From contig NZ_JAUSUT010000001.1 in the NCBI RefSeq assembly GCF_030814215.1, positions 6,262,001 through 6,326,000 of the forward strand: a stretch of DNA of 64,000 nt, in the 5' to 3' direction. How positions within the stretch are numbered: position 1 is the first letter of the stretch; every line of letters begins with the position of its first letter. The stretch comes from Amycolatopsis thermophila. Its GTDB lineage: Bacteria > Actinomycetota > Actinomycetes > Mycobacteriales > Pseudonocardiaceae. Under the pieces are notes generated by a model that was given only the letters and a program-made list of their open reading frames with translations, had not been told where the DNA came from and did no database searches. The translations under genes and the position numbers were made by a program. Positions 52,424 through 60,433 of this stretch are shown here, piece after piece.

Positions 52424-53831
52424 GGGACCACTCGTGCAGCTCGATGCCGAGCAGGCCCGCCACCGCCCGCAGCTCGGCGCGCCGGTCGCCCGGGATGGCG
52501 TGGATGTGGTTGGCACCGAACTCGGACAGGAACTTCTCCGCGGGCGCGTCCAGCCGTGCGAAGGCGTGCGGCCACTCCGGGGTGGACTGCCGCATCAGCG
52601 CCTCGTTGGTGTCGTCGTCGTAGCTCTCGAACTCGCCCAGCATCAGCTGCAGACGGTACTCCCCCGCCCGCCGCGTCAGCCGTCCCAGCGTCATCTGACC
52701 GGGCGCCGCGATGTGCTGCACCGAGGCGCCGCCGGCGGGGAAGAAGAACACCTCCGGATAGAAGTGGACCTTCGCCAGGTTCTCCGCCGGATCGTCGCTG
52801 CGCGCGGCGTACCAGGTGGCGTGCTGACCGGAGTTGCACAGGTCCCAGATGTCGCGGTCGGCGTGGTAGTGGCGCACATCGGCGAACAGCACCGGATCGC
52901 CGGAGATCTTGTGCATGAGCTGCATGGTCAGCGCGCCGTCCATGTCCGCCTCGGTGGCGGTGACGTGCACCGGCTTGGGGCCGTTCCAGTCGTAGGGGTC
53001 GTTGAGGAAGGCCTCGGTGACGTCCATCGTGGCGAAGTGCTCGGTCAGCTCCGGCTGGCCCTTGATGCCGGAGAAGTCCAGGTTGCGCTCGGCGATGATG
53101 TCGCGAATGGCGAGGTAGGACCGGATCTGCCGCTCCAGCAGCTCGGGCGTGAGCTTGTCGCCGTCGTAGTGGACACCGGCGGCGTGGGCCTCGATCCACT
53201 CGCGCGCCTTGGCGGCCTCCTTGCCGTCGGCCCGCTCGGCGCGCAGCACCAGCTCGTACTGGTCGATCTCCTCGACGTCGACGCCGAACTGGCGCATCCA
53301 CTGATCGGTGTTGGCGACCGCGGTGTTCATGCCCATCGGCCGTCCGCCGAACCGGCCGAAGGTGGACCCGCGCAGGGAGGCGACCGCGGCGGCGGCACGG
53401 GCGTGCGCGCCGGCCTGCTCGGCGAGGCTCGCGTCGTCCGGGGCGCCCCAGAGCCTGGTGTGGGTGCGGCCGATCTGGTCCAGCGCGCCGCCGGCGGCGA
53501 GCATGCCGACCAGGCCCGGCTCGGTCGGGTCGGTGCTCGCGACCAGGATCAGCGGGCTGCGGGTGGCGTCGGCGGCCAGCATCGTGAAGTGCGGGAAGCT
53601 CCACACCGCGTAGTAGAAGACGGTGACGTCCACCCCGGCGGCGTCGACCTCCCGCGCCACCGACGTGGCCAGCGTGTTGGTCGCCACGATGTCACTGCCC
53701 GCGACCACCTCGTGCCCGGCCGCGGTCAGCGACCGCACCAGCGCGTCCTGTTTGGACCGGATGAAGCCGGCGTTGCGCGCGTGCACATGTCCACGCCCGT
53801 CGGAAATGCTGATCACGCCGATGCGGGCCAC
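52416..53831 (-). CDS. L-fucose/L-arabinose isomerase family protein
   Basis: 471 aa from GTG 53831 (AGGAGG 6 nt upstream; VARIGVISISDGR). C-terminal FucI/AraA-like segment VHFYPEVFFFPAGGASVQHIA and a metal-site region EADMDGALTMQLMH. Interconverts an aldose and ketose for the kinase encoded next. The 12-bp palindrome GTAATCGATTAC lies 17 nt upstream. Confidence 0.85.
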   Translation of the reverse strand: MARIGVISISDGRGHVHARNAGFIRSKQDALVRSLTAAGHEVVAGSDIVATNTLATSVAREVDAAGVDVTVFYYAVWSFPHFTMLAADATRSPLILVASTDPTEPGLVGMLAAGGALDQIGRTHTRLWGAPDDASLAEQAGAHARAAAAVASLRGSTFGRFGGRPMGMNTAVANTDQWMRQFGVDVEEIDQYELVLRAERADGKEAAKAREWIEAHAAGVHYDGDKLTPELLERQIRSYLAIRDIIAERNLDFSGIKGQPELTEHFATMDVTEAFLNDPYDWNGPKPVHVTATEADMDGALTMQLMHKISGDPVLFADVRHYHADRDIWDLCNSGQHATWYAARSDDPAENLAKVHFYPEVFFFPAGGASVQHIAAPGQMTLGRLTRRAGEYRLQLMLGEFESYDDDTNEALMRQSTPEWPHAFARLDAPAEKFLSEFGANHIHAIPGDRRAELRAVAGLLGIELHEWSRG

Positions 53832-53848
53832 GATGCCTCCTAGCGCGG

Positions 53849-53860
53849 GTAATCGATTAC
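53849..53860. promoter_or_regulatory. LacI-type operator upstream of isomerase gene
   Basis: Perfect 12-bp palindrome GTAATCGATTAC with central CG, in the spacer between the isomerase and lacI-type genes. The same AATCGATT core occurs before the rbsA-like gene (58942-58953), as expected for one local regulator. Confidence 0.75.
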
Positions 53861-53943
53861 TCAAGACGCTATTCTGGCCCCCGGACGGTGTCAATAGCAC
53901 CGGGGGTCCACCGCGCGAGCGGCACGGCAGACGGGAGGTCGCG

Positions 53944-54924
53944 GTGGCGACCATCAGCGATGTGGCGCGGCGCGCCGGGGTGTCCACGGCCACCGTGTCG
54001 CGGGCGCTGAACGGCGTGTCCACAGTGGACCCGGCGCTGGTCGCCCGGGTGCGCGCGGCCGCCGAGGAGCTCGGCTACCAGCCCAACGGGCTCGCGCGGA
54101 ACCTGCGCCGCCAGGAGACCGCGGTGCTCGCGCTGATCATCTCCGATGTGGAGAACCCGTTCTTCACCGCGATCGCCCGCGGCGTCGAGGACGTGGCGCA
54201 GACGGCCGGGTACTCGGTGGTGCTGTGCAACTCGGACGAGAGCGCGGAGAAGGAGCGCCGCTACATCGACGTGGCGCTGCAGGAGCGGGTCGCGGGCGTG
54301 GTCCTGTCACCGACCGACGAGTGGGCCGGGGTGGAGCGGCTGCTGCGGCGCGGGACGCCGGTGGTGGCGGTGGACCGGCCGCTGCGGGCGGGTACGGGTG
54401 ACCAGGTGCTGGTCGACACGCGCGCGGCGGCCCGCGCGGCCACCGAGCACCTGCTGGCGGCGGGCTACCGGCGCGTCGCGTGCGTGACGGGACCGGCGGG
54501 CATCCGCACGGCCGACGACCGGCTGGCCGGCTACCGGGACGGGATGGGGCGGCGGAAACGACGTGAACGGCGGGCCGGGTACCGGGCCTCCGGCGGCGAG
54601 ACGGCCACCCGGGAACTGCTGGCCGAGCCCGATCCGCCGGACGCGCTGCTGGTGGCCAACAGCGCGATGGCGATCGGCGTGCTGGAGACGCTGCGGGCGC
54701 AAGGTCTGCGGCCGGGGCGGGACGTCGGGGTGGTGGCCTTCGACGACGTCCCGTGGGCGACGCTCGTCGACCCCCCGCTGACGGTCGTGGCGCAGCCGGC
54801 GTACGAGATCGGCGCCGAAGCCGCGCGGCTGCTGCTGGCCCGCATCGCGGACGGCTCGCTGCCCCCGACAGCCACCACCCTGGAGGCGAAGCTGATCGAG
54901 CGGGGCAGCAGCCACCGCGACTAG
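53944..54924 (+). CDS. LacI family transcriptional regulator
   Basis: 326 aa from GTG 53944 (GGGAGG upstream). HTH ATISDVARRAGVSTATVSRALNG and hinge PNGLARNLRR, then a periplasmic-binding-protein-like sensor domain with DVGVVAFDDVPWA. Residues about 201-212 read GMGRRKRRERRAG, an Arg-rich stretch unlike the family; the +1 frame there reads GGGNDVNGG, closer to the norm, so two compensating indels may have altered this loop. Regulates the divergent isomerase-kinase genes and probably the transporter. Confidence 0.88.
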   Translation: MATISDVARRAGVSTATVSRALNGVSTVDPALVARVRAAAEELGYQPNGLARNLRRQETAVLALIISDVENPFFTAIARGVEDVAQTAGYSVVLCNSDESAEKERRYIDVALQERVAGVVLSPTDEWAGVERLLRRGTPVVAVDRPLRAGTGDQVLVDTRAAARAATEHLLAAGYRRVACVTGPAGIRTADDRLAGYRDGMGRRKRRERRAGYRASGGETATRELLAEPDPPDALLVANSAMAIGVLETLRAQGLRPGRDVGVVAFDDVPWATLVDPPLTVVAQPAYEIGAEAARLLLARIADGSLPPTATTLEAKLIERGSSHRD

Positions 54925-55310
54925 GCCATGTCCGGTAAGTCGTCGGAGCCGGAGGATGGTGGCGGTGATGGTCTCGGCGTCGAAGGCGGGGCGGGCGCCT
55001 GCCGCGGGAGCCCTTGCCGATGCGGCGGGGATCTGATCCTCACGTTCAGGACGGACGAAGCGGATCCGCCGCCTCCCGCATCGCCTGCCGGGGTGACGGG
55101 TGCGGGTACGCCTTGTCCGCGACGACCACCTCGGGTCGGCACCGCGGTCGGGGCGGCCGCGATCCCGTCGAGCAGCGGCACCAGTTGCGGGTTGTCGCCG
55201 GCGTGCCCGCCGGTGAGCAACACCCGCCCAGCCCCGCGCCTGAGCCCCGGGACGGGCGCGCCCGCGAGCGGACCCGCCGCCCCTTCCCCGGGCCGAGGCG
55301 GGGCGGCAGG
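54925..55310 (-). pseudogene. IS5-type transposase remnant
   Basis: Minus-strand fragments in more than one frame: VLLTGGHAGDNPQLVPLLDG (the GQ(A/H)GDNPQL motif near the second Asp of IS5/IS1380-like DDE transposases), then an ADKAYPHPSPRQAMRE-type block after a frame change, then PRRIGKGSRG, followed by DAETITATILRL. N-terminal and C-terminal parts and terminal inverted repeats are missing. Sits between the 3' ends of the lacI-type gene and the sugar-binding protein gene. Confidence 0.6.
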
Positions 55311-55324
55311 TCCGGGCCGGACCG

Positions 55325-56314
55325 TCAGGAGCCGTTCAGCTCCGCGTAGGTCGCCGCCGCGTTCTCCTTCGTCACCAGCTTCGTCGGCAGCGTCTGCGTC
55401 TTGGGCACCTGCTGGCAGTCCACCAGGATGCGCTTGGCCGCGTCGATCGCCTCCTTGCCGCCCGTCGGGTAGAGGAAGGTGGCCGACAGGCGCCCCGCCT
55501 CGACGGCCTTGAGCCCGCCGGACTCGATGGGCAGCCCGTCGATGCCGGTGATGGGCAGGTCGGGCCGCCCGGCGTTGACGGCCGCGATGCGCGCGCCCTC
55601 CCCCATCGGGTCGTTGTGCGAGTAGATCGCCTGGATGTCGGGGTTGGCCTTGAGGATCGCGTCGGCCTGCTGCTGTCCCTTGTCGCGCAGCCAGTCGCCG
55701 TCCTGGGCGGCCACGATCTGGATGTTCGACCCCTGGATGCCCTGCATGAACCCGTCGTGCCGTTCCCGCGCCGGCGTCGACCCGGCGAGCCCGCGCAGTT
55801 CGCCGATCTTCCCGCCGCGCGGCAGCAGCACGGTCTTGAAGTACTCGCCGGCCTGCCGCCCGATGTCCACGTTGTCCGCGCCGATGAACGACGTGTAGGC
55901 GTCGCCGTCGACCTTGCGGTCCAGCACCAGCACCGGGATCCCCTTGTCGTAGGCGCGTTTCACCGGCGCGGTCAGCGGGGTCGCCTCGTTGGGGCTGATG
56001 ATCAGCAGGTCGATCTGCTGGGTCAGGAAGTTGTCGACCTGCTCGACCTGCTTGGAGTTGTCCTGCGCCGCGTCGGCGAAGTTCACGGTGAACTGCGGGA
56101 CCGCCGCGGCGGCGGCCCGGATGTCGTCGTCCATGCGCTGCCGGTAGGGCTCGGCGACGTTGGCCTGGCTCATCCCGATCGTGTACTTGCCGTCCGCCCC
56201 GCACTTCGCCGGCGCGCCCTGCGCGCTCTGCGTGCCGGAGTTCTCGTGCGTCGTACCGCAGGCCGCCAGCAGCAGGCACGCGCCCACCGCCGCCAGGCTC
56301 CGGGACTTCCTCAT
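55325..56314 (-). CDS. Sugar ABC transporter substrate-binding lipoprotein (RbsB-like)
   Basis: 329 aa. Lipobox LLLAACG (about residue 19) and a pentose/galactose-binding fold: IGMSQANVAEPYRQRM, LIISPNEATPLTAPVKRAYD, VLVLDRKVDGDAYTSFIGADN, IQAIYSHNDPMGEGARIA. Captures the sugar imported by the permease/ATPase encoded upstream. ATG 56314. Confidence 0.92.
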   Translation of the reverse strand: MRKSRSLAAVGACLLLAACGTTHENSGTQSAQGAPAKCGADGKYTIGMSQANVAEPYRQRMDDDIRAAAAAVPQFTVNFADAAQDNSKQVEQVDNFLTQQIDLLIISPNEATPLTAPVKRAYDKGIPVLVLDRKVDGDAYTSFIGADNVDIGRQAGEYFKTVLLPRGGKIGELRGLAGSTPARERHDGFMQGIQGSNIQIVAAQDGDWLRDKGQQQADAILKANPDIQAIYSHNDPMGEGARIAAVNAGRPDLPITGIDGLPIESGGLKAVEAGRLSATFLYPTGGKEAIDAAKRILVDCQQVPKTQTLPTKLVTKENAAATYAELNGS

Positions 56315-56331
56315 GGTCCTTACCCCTTCCG

Positions 56332-57363
56332 TCAGGAAACCGATGCCGGGCGCAGCCGCTGCAGTCCCGCGGCGAGCACGATGACCAGGCCGATCACGAG
56401 CAGCTGGACGTTGGAGTCCACGTTGTTCAGCCCGAGGATGTTGCGCAGCACGCCCACCAGCAGCGCGCCGGCGACCGTGCCGACGACCGAGCCGCGCCCG
56501 CCCATCAGGCTGGTGCCGCCGATGACCACCGCGGCGATGGCGTCCAGTTCGTACATCGCGCCGTCGTTGGGCCCGCCGAAGTTGAGCTGCCCGGCGTGCA
56601 CGATCCCGGCCAGCGCGGCGAGCAGGCCGCACAGCCCGAACACGACGATCTTGACGCGTTTGACCGGCACGCCGGACAGGCGCGCCGCCTTCTCGTTGCC
56701 GCCGATGGCGTAGACGTGCCGGGAGAACGCGCTGACCCGCAGCAGCACCACGGCCAGCGCCGCGACCACCAGGAAGATCAGCGCGGGGATCGGCACCAGC
56801 CCGTTGAAGGTGCGTTCCCCCAGCAGCGAGAACGTCGTCGGCGCCTGCCCCGGCCCGTCCCCGTAGGTGATCGACACGCCCTGCCCGCCCGACCAGATCC
56901 GCGCGAGCCCGCGCGCGATCTGCATGCCGGCCAGGGTCACGATGAACGCCTGGATGCCGAACGAGGTGATCGCGAACCCCTGCAGCAGGCCGAACCCGAG
57001 CCCGATCACCAGCACCAGCAGCACCGCGGGCACCAGGCCGAGGTCGTTCCCGGTCAGCAGCACCGCCGACCCGACGCTGGCCAGGCCGAGCACCGACCCG
57101 ACGGACAGGTCGATGCCGCCGATCAGGATCACCAGCGTCATCCCGACCGCCAGGATCCCGATCTCCGACATCGAGCGGACGACGTTGAACAGGTTGCCCG
57201 AGTCGAGGAACACGAGCTCGCCGTTCTTGCTGGGCGAGTACACCACCGCCGCGATGAACACCAGCACCAGGCCGAACAGGCTCTGGAACCGGAACAGGGT
57301 CGCCAGCAGGCCGCCGCCCGGCCGGGTCAGGTCGGGCAGCGGCGCCGCTTTGGCCTCGGTCAT
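56332..57363 (-). CDS. Sugar ABC transporter permease (RbsC-like)
   Basis: 343 aa, about nine TM segments; GGIDLSVGSVLGLASVG and GGNEKAARLSGVPVKRVKI are the BPD_transp_2 signatures, with VIGGTSLMGGRGSVVGTVAGAL near the end. ATG 57363 overlaps the ATPase stop as ATGA. 17 bp before the binding-protein gene. Confidence 0.93.
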   Translation of the reverse strand: MTEAKAAPLPDLTRPGGGLLATLFRFQSLFGLVLVFIAAVVYSPSKNGELVFLDSGNLFNVVRSMSEIGILAVGMTLVILIGGIDLSVGSVLGLASVGSAVLLTGNDLGLVPAVLLVLVIGLGFGLLQGFAITSFGIQAFIVTLAGMQIARGLARIWSGGQGVSITYGDGPGQAPTTFSLLGERTFNGLVPIPALIFLVVAALAVVLLRVSAFSRHVYAIGGNEKAARLSGVPVKRVKIVVFGLCGLLAALAGIVHAGQLNFGGPNDGAMYELDAIAAVVIGGTSLMGGRGSVVGTVAGALLVGVLRNILGLNNVDSNVQLLVIGLVIVLAAGLQRLRPASVS

Positions 57364-58916
57364 GACGTCCCTTCCACCACCAGGTCCTCGACGGCCCCCT
57401 CGCCCATCGAGAACGCCAGCAGCTCCGCTTCGGTGGTGCTCGCGGTGTCCAGTTCGCGCACGCTGCGGCCGTCCCGCAGCACGACGACGCGGTGGCACAC
57501 GCCGATCAGCTCGGCCGGTTCCGACGACGCCAGCAGCACGCCCACGCCCCGGCCCGCCGCCTCTCCCAGCAGCCGGTAGATCTCGGCCTTGGCGCCGACG
57601 TCGACGCCCCGGGTCGGCTCGTCGAGCAGCAGCAGGGCGGGGTCGGTCAGCAGGCCGCGCCCCAGCACGACCTTCTGCTGGTTGCCGCCGGACAGCGACC
57701 CGACCGGATCGCGCAGCGAACCGAGCTTGACGCCGAGGCGCTCGACGACGTCGGCCGCCGCGCGGCGCTCCGTGCGCCGGGGCACCACGCCGGCCCGCGC
57801 GATGCGGTCCACAATGGACAAAACGGTGTTGGCCAGGACGGAGTGCTCCAGTGCCAGACCGGCGATGCGCCGGTCCTCCGGCACGAACGCGATGCCCAGC
57901 GCCAGCGCGCGGCGCGGACCGCGCGGGCGGATCTCGTTGCCGCGCAACACGATCCGCCCCGAGAAGCGTCCCCCGACGCCGTAGAGGGTCTCCAGCAGCT
58001 CGGTGCGGCCCGAGCCGAGCAGCCCGGCCACGCCGACGATCTCGCCGCGCCCGACCCGCAGGCTGATGCCCGCCGGGTCGCGACGGCCGGGCCGCCGGGA
58101 CGGCACGACGAGATCCTCGACCCGCAGCAGCTCCTCCCCCGCCGCCCCGGCGTCACCGGTGCGGAACATCGCCTCGACCGGCCTGCCCACCATGGCCTCC
58201 GACGCCTGCTGCGCCGTCATCGCGCGGGCGTCGAACCCGGCCACGACCTCCCCGTTTCGCAGCACCGTCGCCCGGTCGGCGACCCGGCCGATCTCGTCCA
58301 TCCGGTGCGAGATGTAGACGATGCCGGCGCCACCGCGGCGCAGTTCGCCGATGACCGCGAACAGCCGGTCGATCTCCGGCGCCGACAACGCCGACGTCGG
58401 TTCGTCCATCACGATGATCCGGGCGTCCAGCGACAGCGCCTTGGCGATGGTGACCAGCTGCTGCTCCCCGGTTCGCAGCTGTTCGACCGGGCGCCGCGGA
58501 TCGATGCGGATGCCGATGCGCTCCAGCAGCCGCGCGGTCTCCCGCACCATCCGGCGGCGGTCGACCGTGCCGAGGCGGGTGCGCGGCTCGCGGCCCAGGA
58601 ACACGTTCTCCGCGATCGACAGCGCCGGGACGAGGTCGAGTTCCTGGTGGATCATCGCGACGCCGGCGCGCTGCGCGTCACCGGGCCCGGAGAACTTCAC
58701 CGCCGCGCCGTCGATGCGGATTTCCCCGCGGTAGCCGCCCACCTCGCCGGAGAGGACCTTCATCAGCGTGGACTTGCCCGCGCCGTTCTCCCCGAGCAGC
58801 GCGTGCACTTCTCCCGCCCGGACGGTGAAATCGACGTCACGCACCGCGTGAACACCGCCGTAGGACTTGCCCACACCGGACAGCTCGACCAGGGGCGACG
58901 CCGCGTCCGCAGCCAT
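57360..58916 (-). CDS. Sugar ABC transporter ATPase, two-domain (RbsA-like)
   Basis: 518 aa double ATPase: first Walker A GENGAGKST, signature LRTGEQQLV, Walker B IIVMDEP; second half with the degenerate P-loop GLLGSGRTE, signature LSGGNQQKV, Walker B LLLLDEP. Typical of carbohydrate importers of the CUT2 class. ATG 58916 with GAGGGGG upstream. First gene of the transporter operon. Confidence 0.94.
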   Translation of the reverse strand: MAADAASPLVELSGVGKSYGGVHAVRDVDFTVRAGEVHALLGENGAGKSTLMKVLSGEVGGYRGEIRIDGAAVKFSGPGDAQRAGVAMIHQELDLVPALSIAENVFLGREPRTRLGTVDRRRMVRETARLLERIGIRIDPRRPVEQLRTGEQQLVTIAKALSLDARIIVMDEPTSALSAPEIDRLFAVIGELRRGGAGIVYISHRMDEIGRVADRATVLRNGEVVAGFDARAMTAQQASEAMVGRPVEAMFRTGDAGAAGEELLRVEDLVVPSRRPGRRDPAGISLRVGRGEIVGVAGLLGSGRTELLETLYGVGGRFSGRIVLRGNEIRPRGPRRALALGIAFVPEDRRIAGLALEHSVLANTVLSIVDRIARAGVVPRRTERRAAADVVERLGVKLGSLRDPVGSLSGGNQQKVVLGRGLLTDPALLLLDEPTRGVDVGAKAEIYRLLGEAAGRGVGVLLASSEPAELIGVCHRVVVLRDGRSVRELDTASTTEAELLAFSMGEGAVEDLVVEGTS

Positions 58917-58941
58917 CCGCACCCCCTCGCCACGCTGCGAG

Positions 58942-58953
58942 AAATCGATTACC
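58942..58953. promoter_or_regulatory. LacI-type operator upstream of the transporter operon
   Basis: AAATCGATTACC: palindromic core AATCGATT identical to the perfect site at 53849-53860, 26 nt upstream of the rbsA-like start. Confidence 0.65.
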
Positions 58954-59056
58954 CGACCGAACCTAGAGTGACCCGCGGCACATGTCAAGAGTTGACCGGG
59001 GCCTGTCCTCTCCGGACAGTTTTCCCCAGAGCGCACGAACCCGCACGCTGAGGGCT

Positions 59057-59653
59057 ATGCTGAACCCCATGACCGTCGCCCTGGAGAACGTGCTCGCCAA
59101 GGCGGGCCTCCGGATCGACGCCGCGGAGTTCCTCACCCTGGTCGAGGACGCCGCGCGCCGCCTGTCCCCGCCGAGCCCGGACCCGTCGTCCTCCTTGTCC
59201 GAGGCGCAGCGGGCCGCGCTGGGCGAGACCGGGCTCGACCTCTCGCCGCGGCGGGACGACGAACCGGACGGGCGCGCGCCCGCGGTGGCCGCGCACGCCG
59301 TGCTGGCCGAGTCGGCGCTGACGGTGGCCGAGGCCGCCCGCCGGCTGGAGGTCGACCCCAGCCGGATCCGGCACAAGCTCGCCGACCGGCGCCTGACCGG
59401 GTGGAAGGACCAGGGCGGGTGGCGGCTGCCGGCGTGGCAGTTCGCTGATCGCGGGGCCCTGCCGGGGCTGGACGTCGTGCTCGCCGCCGTGCCGGGCGAC
59501 CAGCCGGCACTGGTCGTCGCGGCGTTCATGAACACCCCGCAGGACGACCTGGAGATCGGTGGCCGCCCGGCCACCCCGCGCCAGTGGCTGCTGGCCGGGG
59601 GCGACCCGGCGCCGGTCGCCGCGCTGGCCGCCACGCTCGGCACCCCGTTCTGA
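59057..59653 (+). CDS. HTH antitoxin-like protein of a RES toxin pair
   Basis: 198 aa from ATG 59057 (ATG 59069, MTVALENV, is the alternative). A central excisionase/MerR-type HTH: LTVAEAARRLEVDPSRIRHK, then GGWRLPAWQF. The C-terminal part (PQDDLEIGGRPATPRQWLLAGGDPAPVAAL) resembles the Xre-MbcA-ParS toxin-binding domain, which typically ends with a D/GxP-W-L block. 16 bp upstream of the RES gene. Canonical partners are Xre-like; here the HTH type differs. Confidence 0.75.
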   Translation: MLNPMTVALENVLAKAGLRIDAAEFLTLVEDAARRLSPPSPDPSSSLSEAQRAALGETGLDLSPRRDDEPDGRAPAVAAHAVLAESALTVAEAARRLEVDPSRIRHKLADRRLTGWKDQGGWRLPAWQFADRGALPGLDVVLAAVPGDQPALVVAAFMNTPQDDLEIGGRPATPRQWLLAGGDPAPVAALAATLGTPF

Positions 59654-59669
59654 GGCCGTATCGCCCCTC

Positions 59670-60326
59670 ATGGCCCGGTTGCCGCTCCCGCCGTCGCGGG
59701 CTGAACTCCTCGCTGCCCTGCGCCCGGACCCCGACATCGTCGACGTGCCACCGACGCGGCGCCTGGTCCGGATCTTCAGCGCCGGCGGCAACCACCCGCA
59801 GCGCTGGAACACGTTCCGCTACACCGGCCCGCTGCCGCACGGCCGGTTCGACCCGCAGCCGCCGCGCCGCGACGGTCGGCCCGCCGACGACCCGGCCAAC
59901 GGCGTCCTGTACTTCGGGCTCACCGTGCGGACGAGCGTGGCGGAGGTGTTCCAGACGACGTCGCTGGTGGACCGCCGCACGCGCGGCCCGCGGCTGGTCG
60001 TGGTGCGCCCGACGCGGTCGCTGAGGCTGCTCGACCTGACCGGTCTCTGGCCGACGCGGGTCGGGGCCTCGCAGGAGATCTCCAGCGGGCCGAAGAAGAT
60101 CACGCAGGCGTGGGCGCGGGCGATCCGGACGGCCTTCACCGACCTGGACGGCCTGTGGTACCGCTCGTCGATGGACGGCGGGCACCCCGCGCTGTGCCTG
60201 TGGGACCCGCCGGCCGGGAACGCGCTGCCGCTCGCGCCGGACGTGCTGCTGCCGCTCGATCACCCCGGTCTGGACGTGCCGCTGGGGCGGGTCTGCGAGG
60301 AGCTGAACTACGTGCTCCTCAACTGA
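59670..60326 (+). CDS. RES-domain NAD+ phosphorylase-type toxin
   Basis: 218 aa from ATG 59670. RES family features: an early Arg-x-Phe (LVRIFSAGG), GVLYFGLTVRTSVAEVFQT (Tyr and Glu of the fold), GPRLVVVRPTRSLRLLDLTG and a late W-Y-RSS motif (GLWYRSSMDGGHP). RES toxins deplete NAD+ when free of their antitoxin; the gene upstream encodes the likely antitoxin. Confidence 0.85.
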   Translation: MARLPLPPSRAELLAALRPDPDIVDVPPTRRLVRIFSAGGNHPQRWNTFRYTGPLPHGRFDPQPPRRDGRPADDPANGVLYFGLTVRTSVAEVFQTTSLVDRRTRGPRLVVVRPTRSLRLLDLTGLWPTRVGASQEISSGPKKITQAWARAIRTAFTDLDGLWYRSSMDGGHPALCLWDPPAGNALPLAPDVLLPLDHPGLDVPLGRVCEELNYVLLN

Positions 60327-60387
60327 AAGCACAGCGTGATCAGCCGTCCCGATCGCAGGCGCGGCCGGCGGCCCGAAGCCCGGATGT

Positions 60388-60426
60388 GCCGCTGGGGCGG
60401 ATCCGCACCCGGCCCGCCCCAGCGGC
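60388..60426. terminator. Terminator hairpin between convergent RES and S9 genes
   Basis: Perfect 13-bp arms GCCGCTGGGGCGG / CCGCCCCAGCGGC with a 13-nt loop. The left arm with its flank (GTGCCGCTGGGGCGG) also occurs inside the end of the RES gene (about 60277-60291), so the arm looks like a local duplication. Confidence 0.7.
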
Positions 60427-60433
60427 GCCCGCA

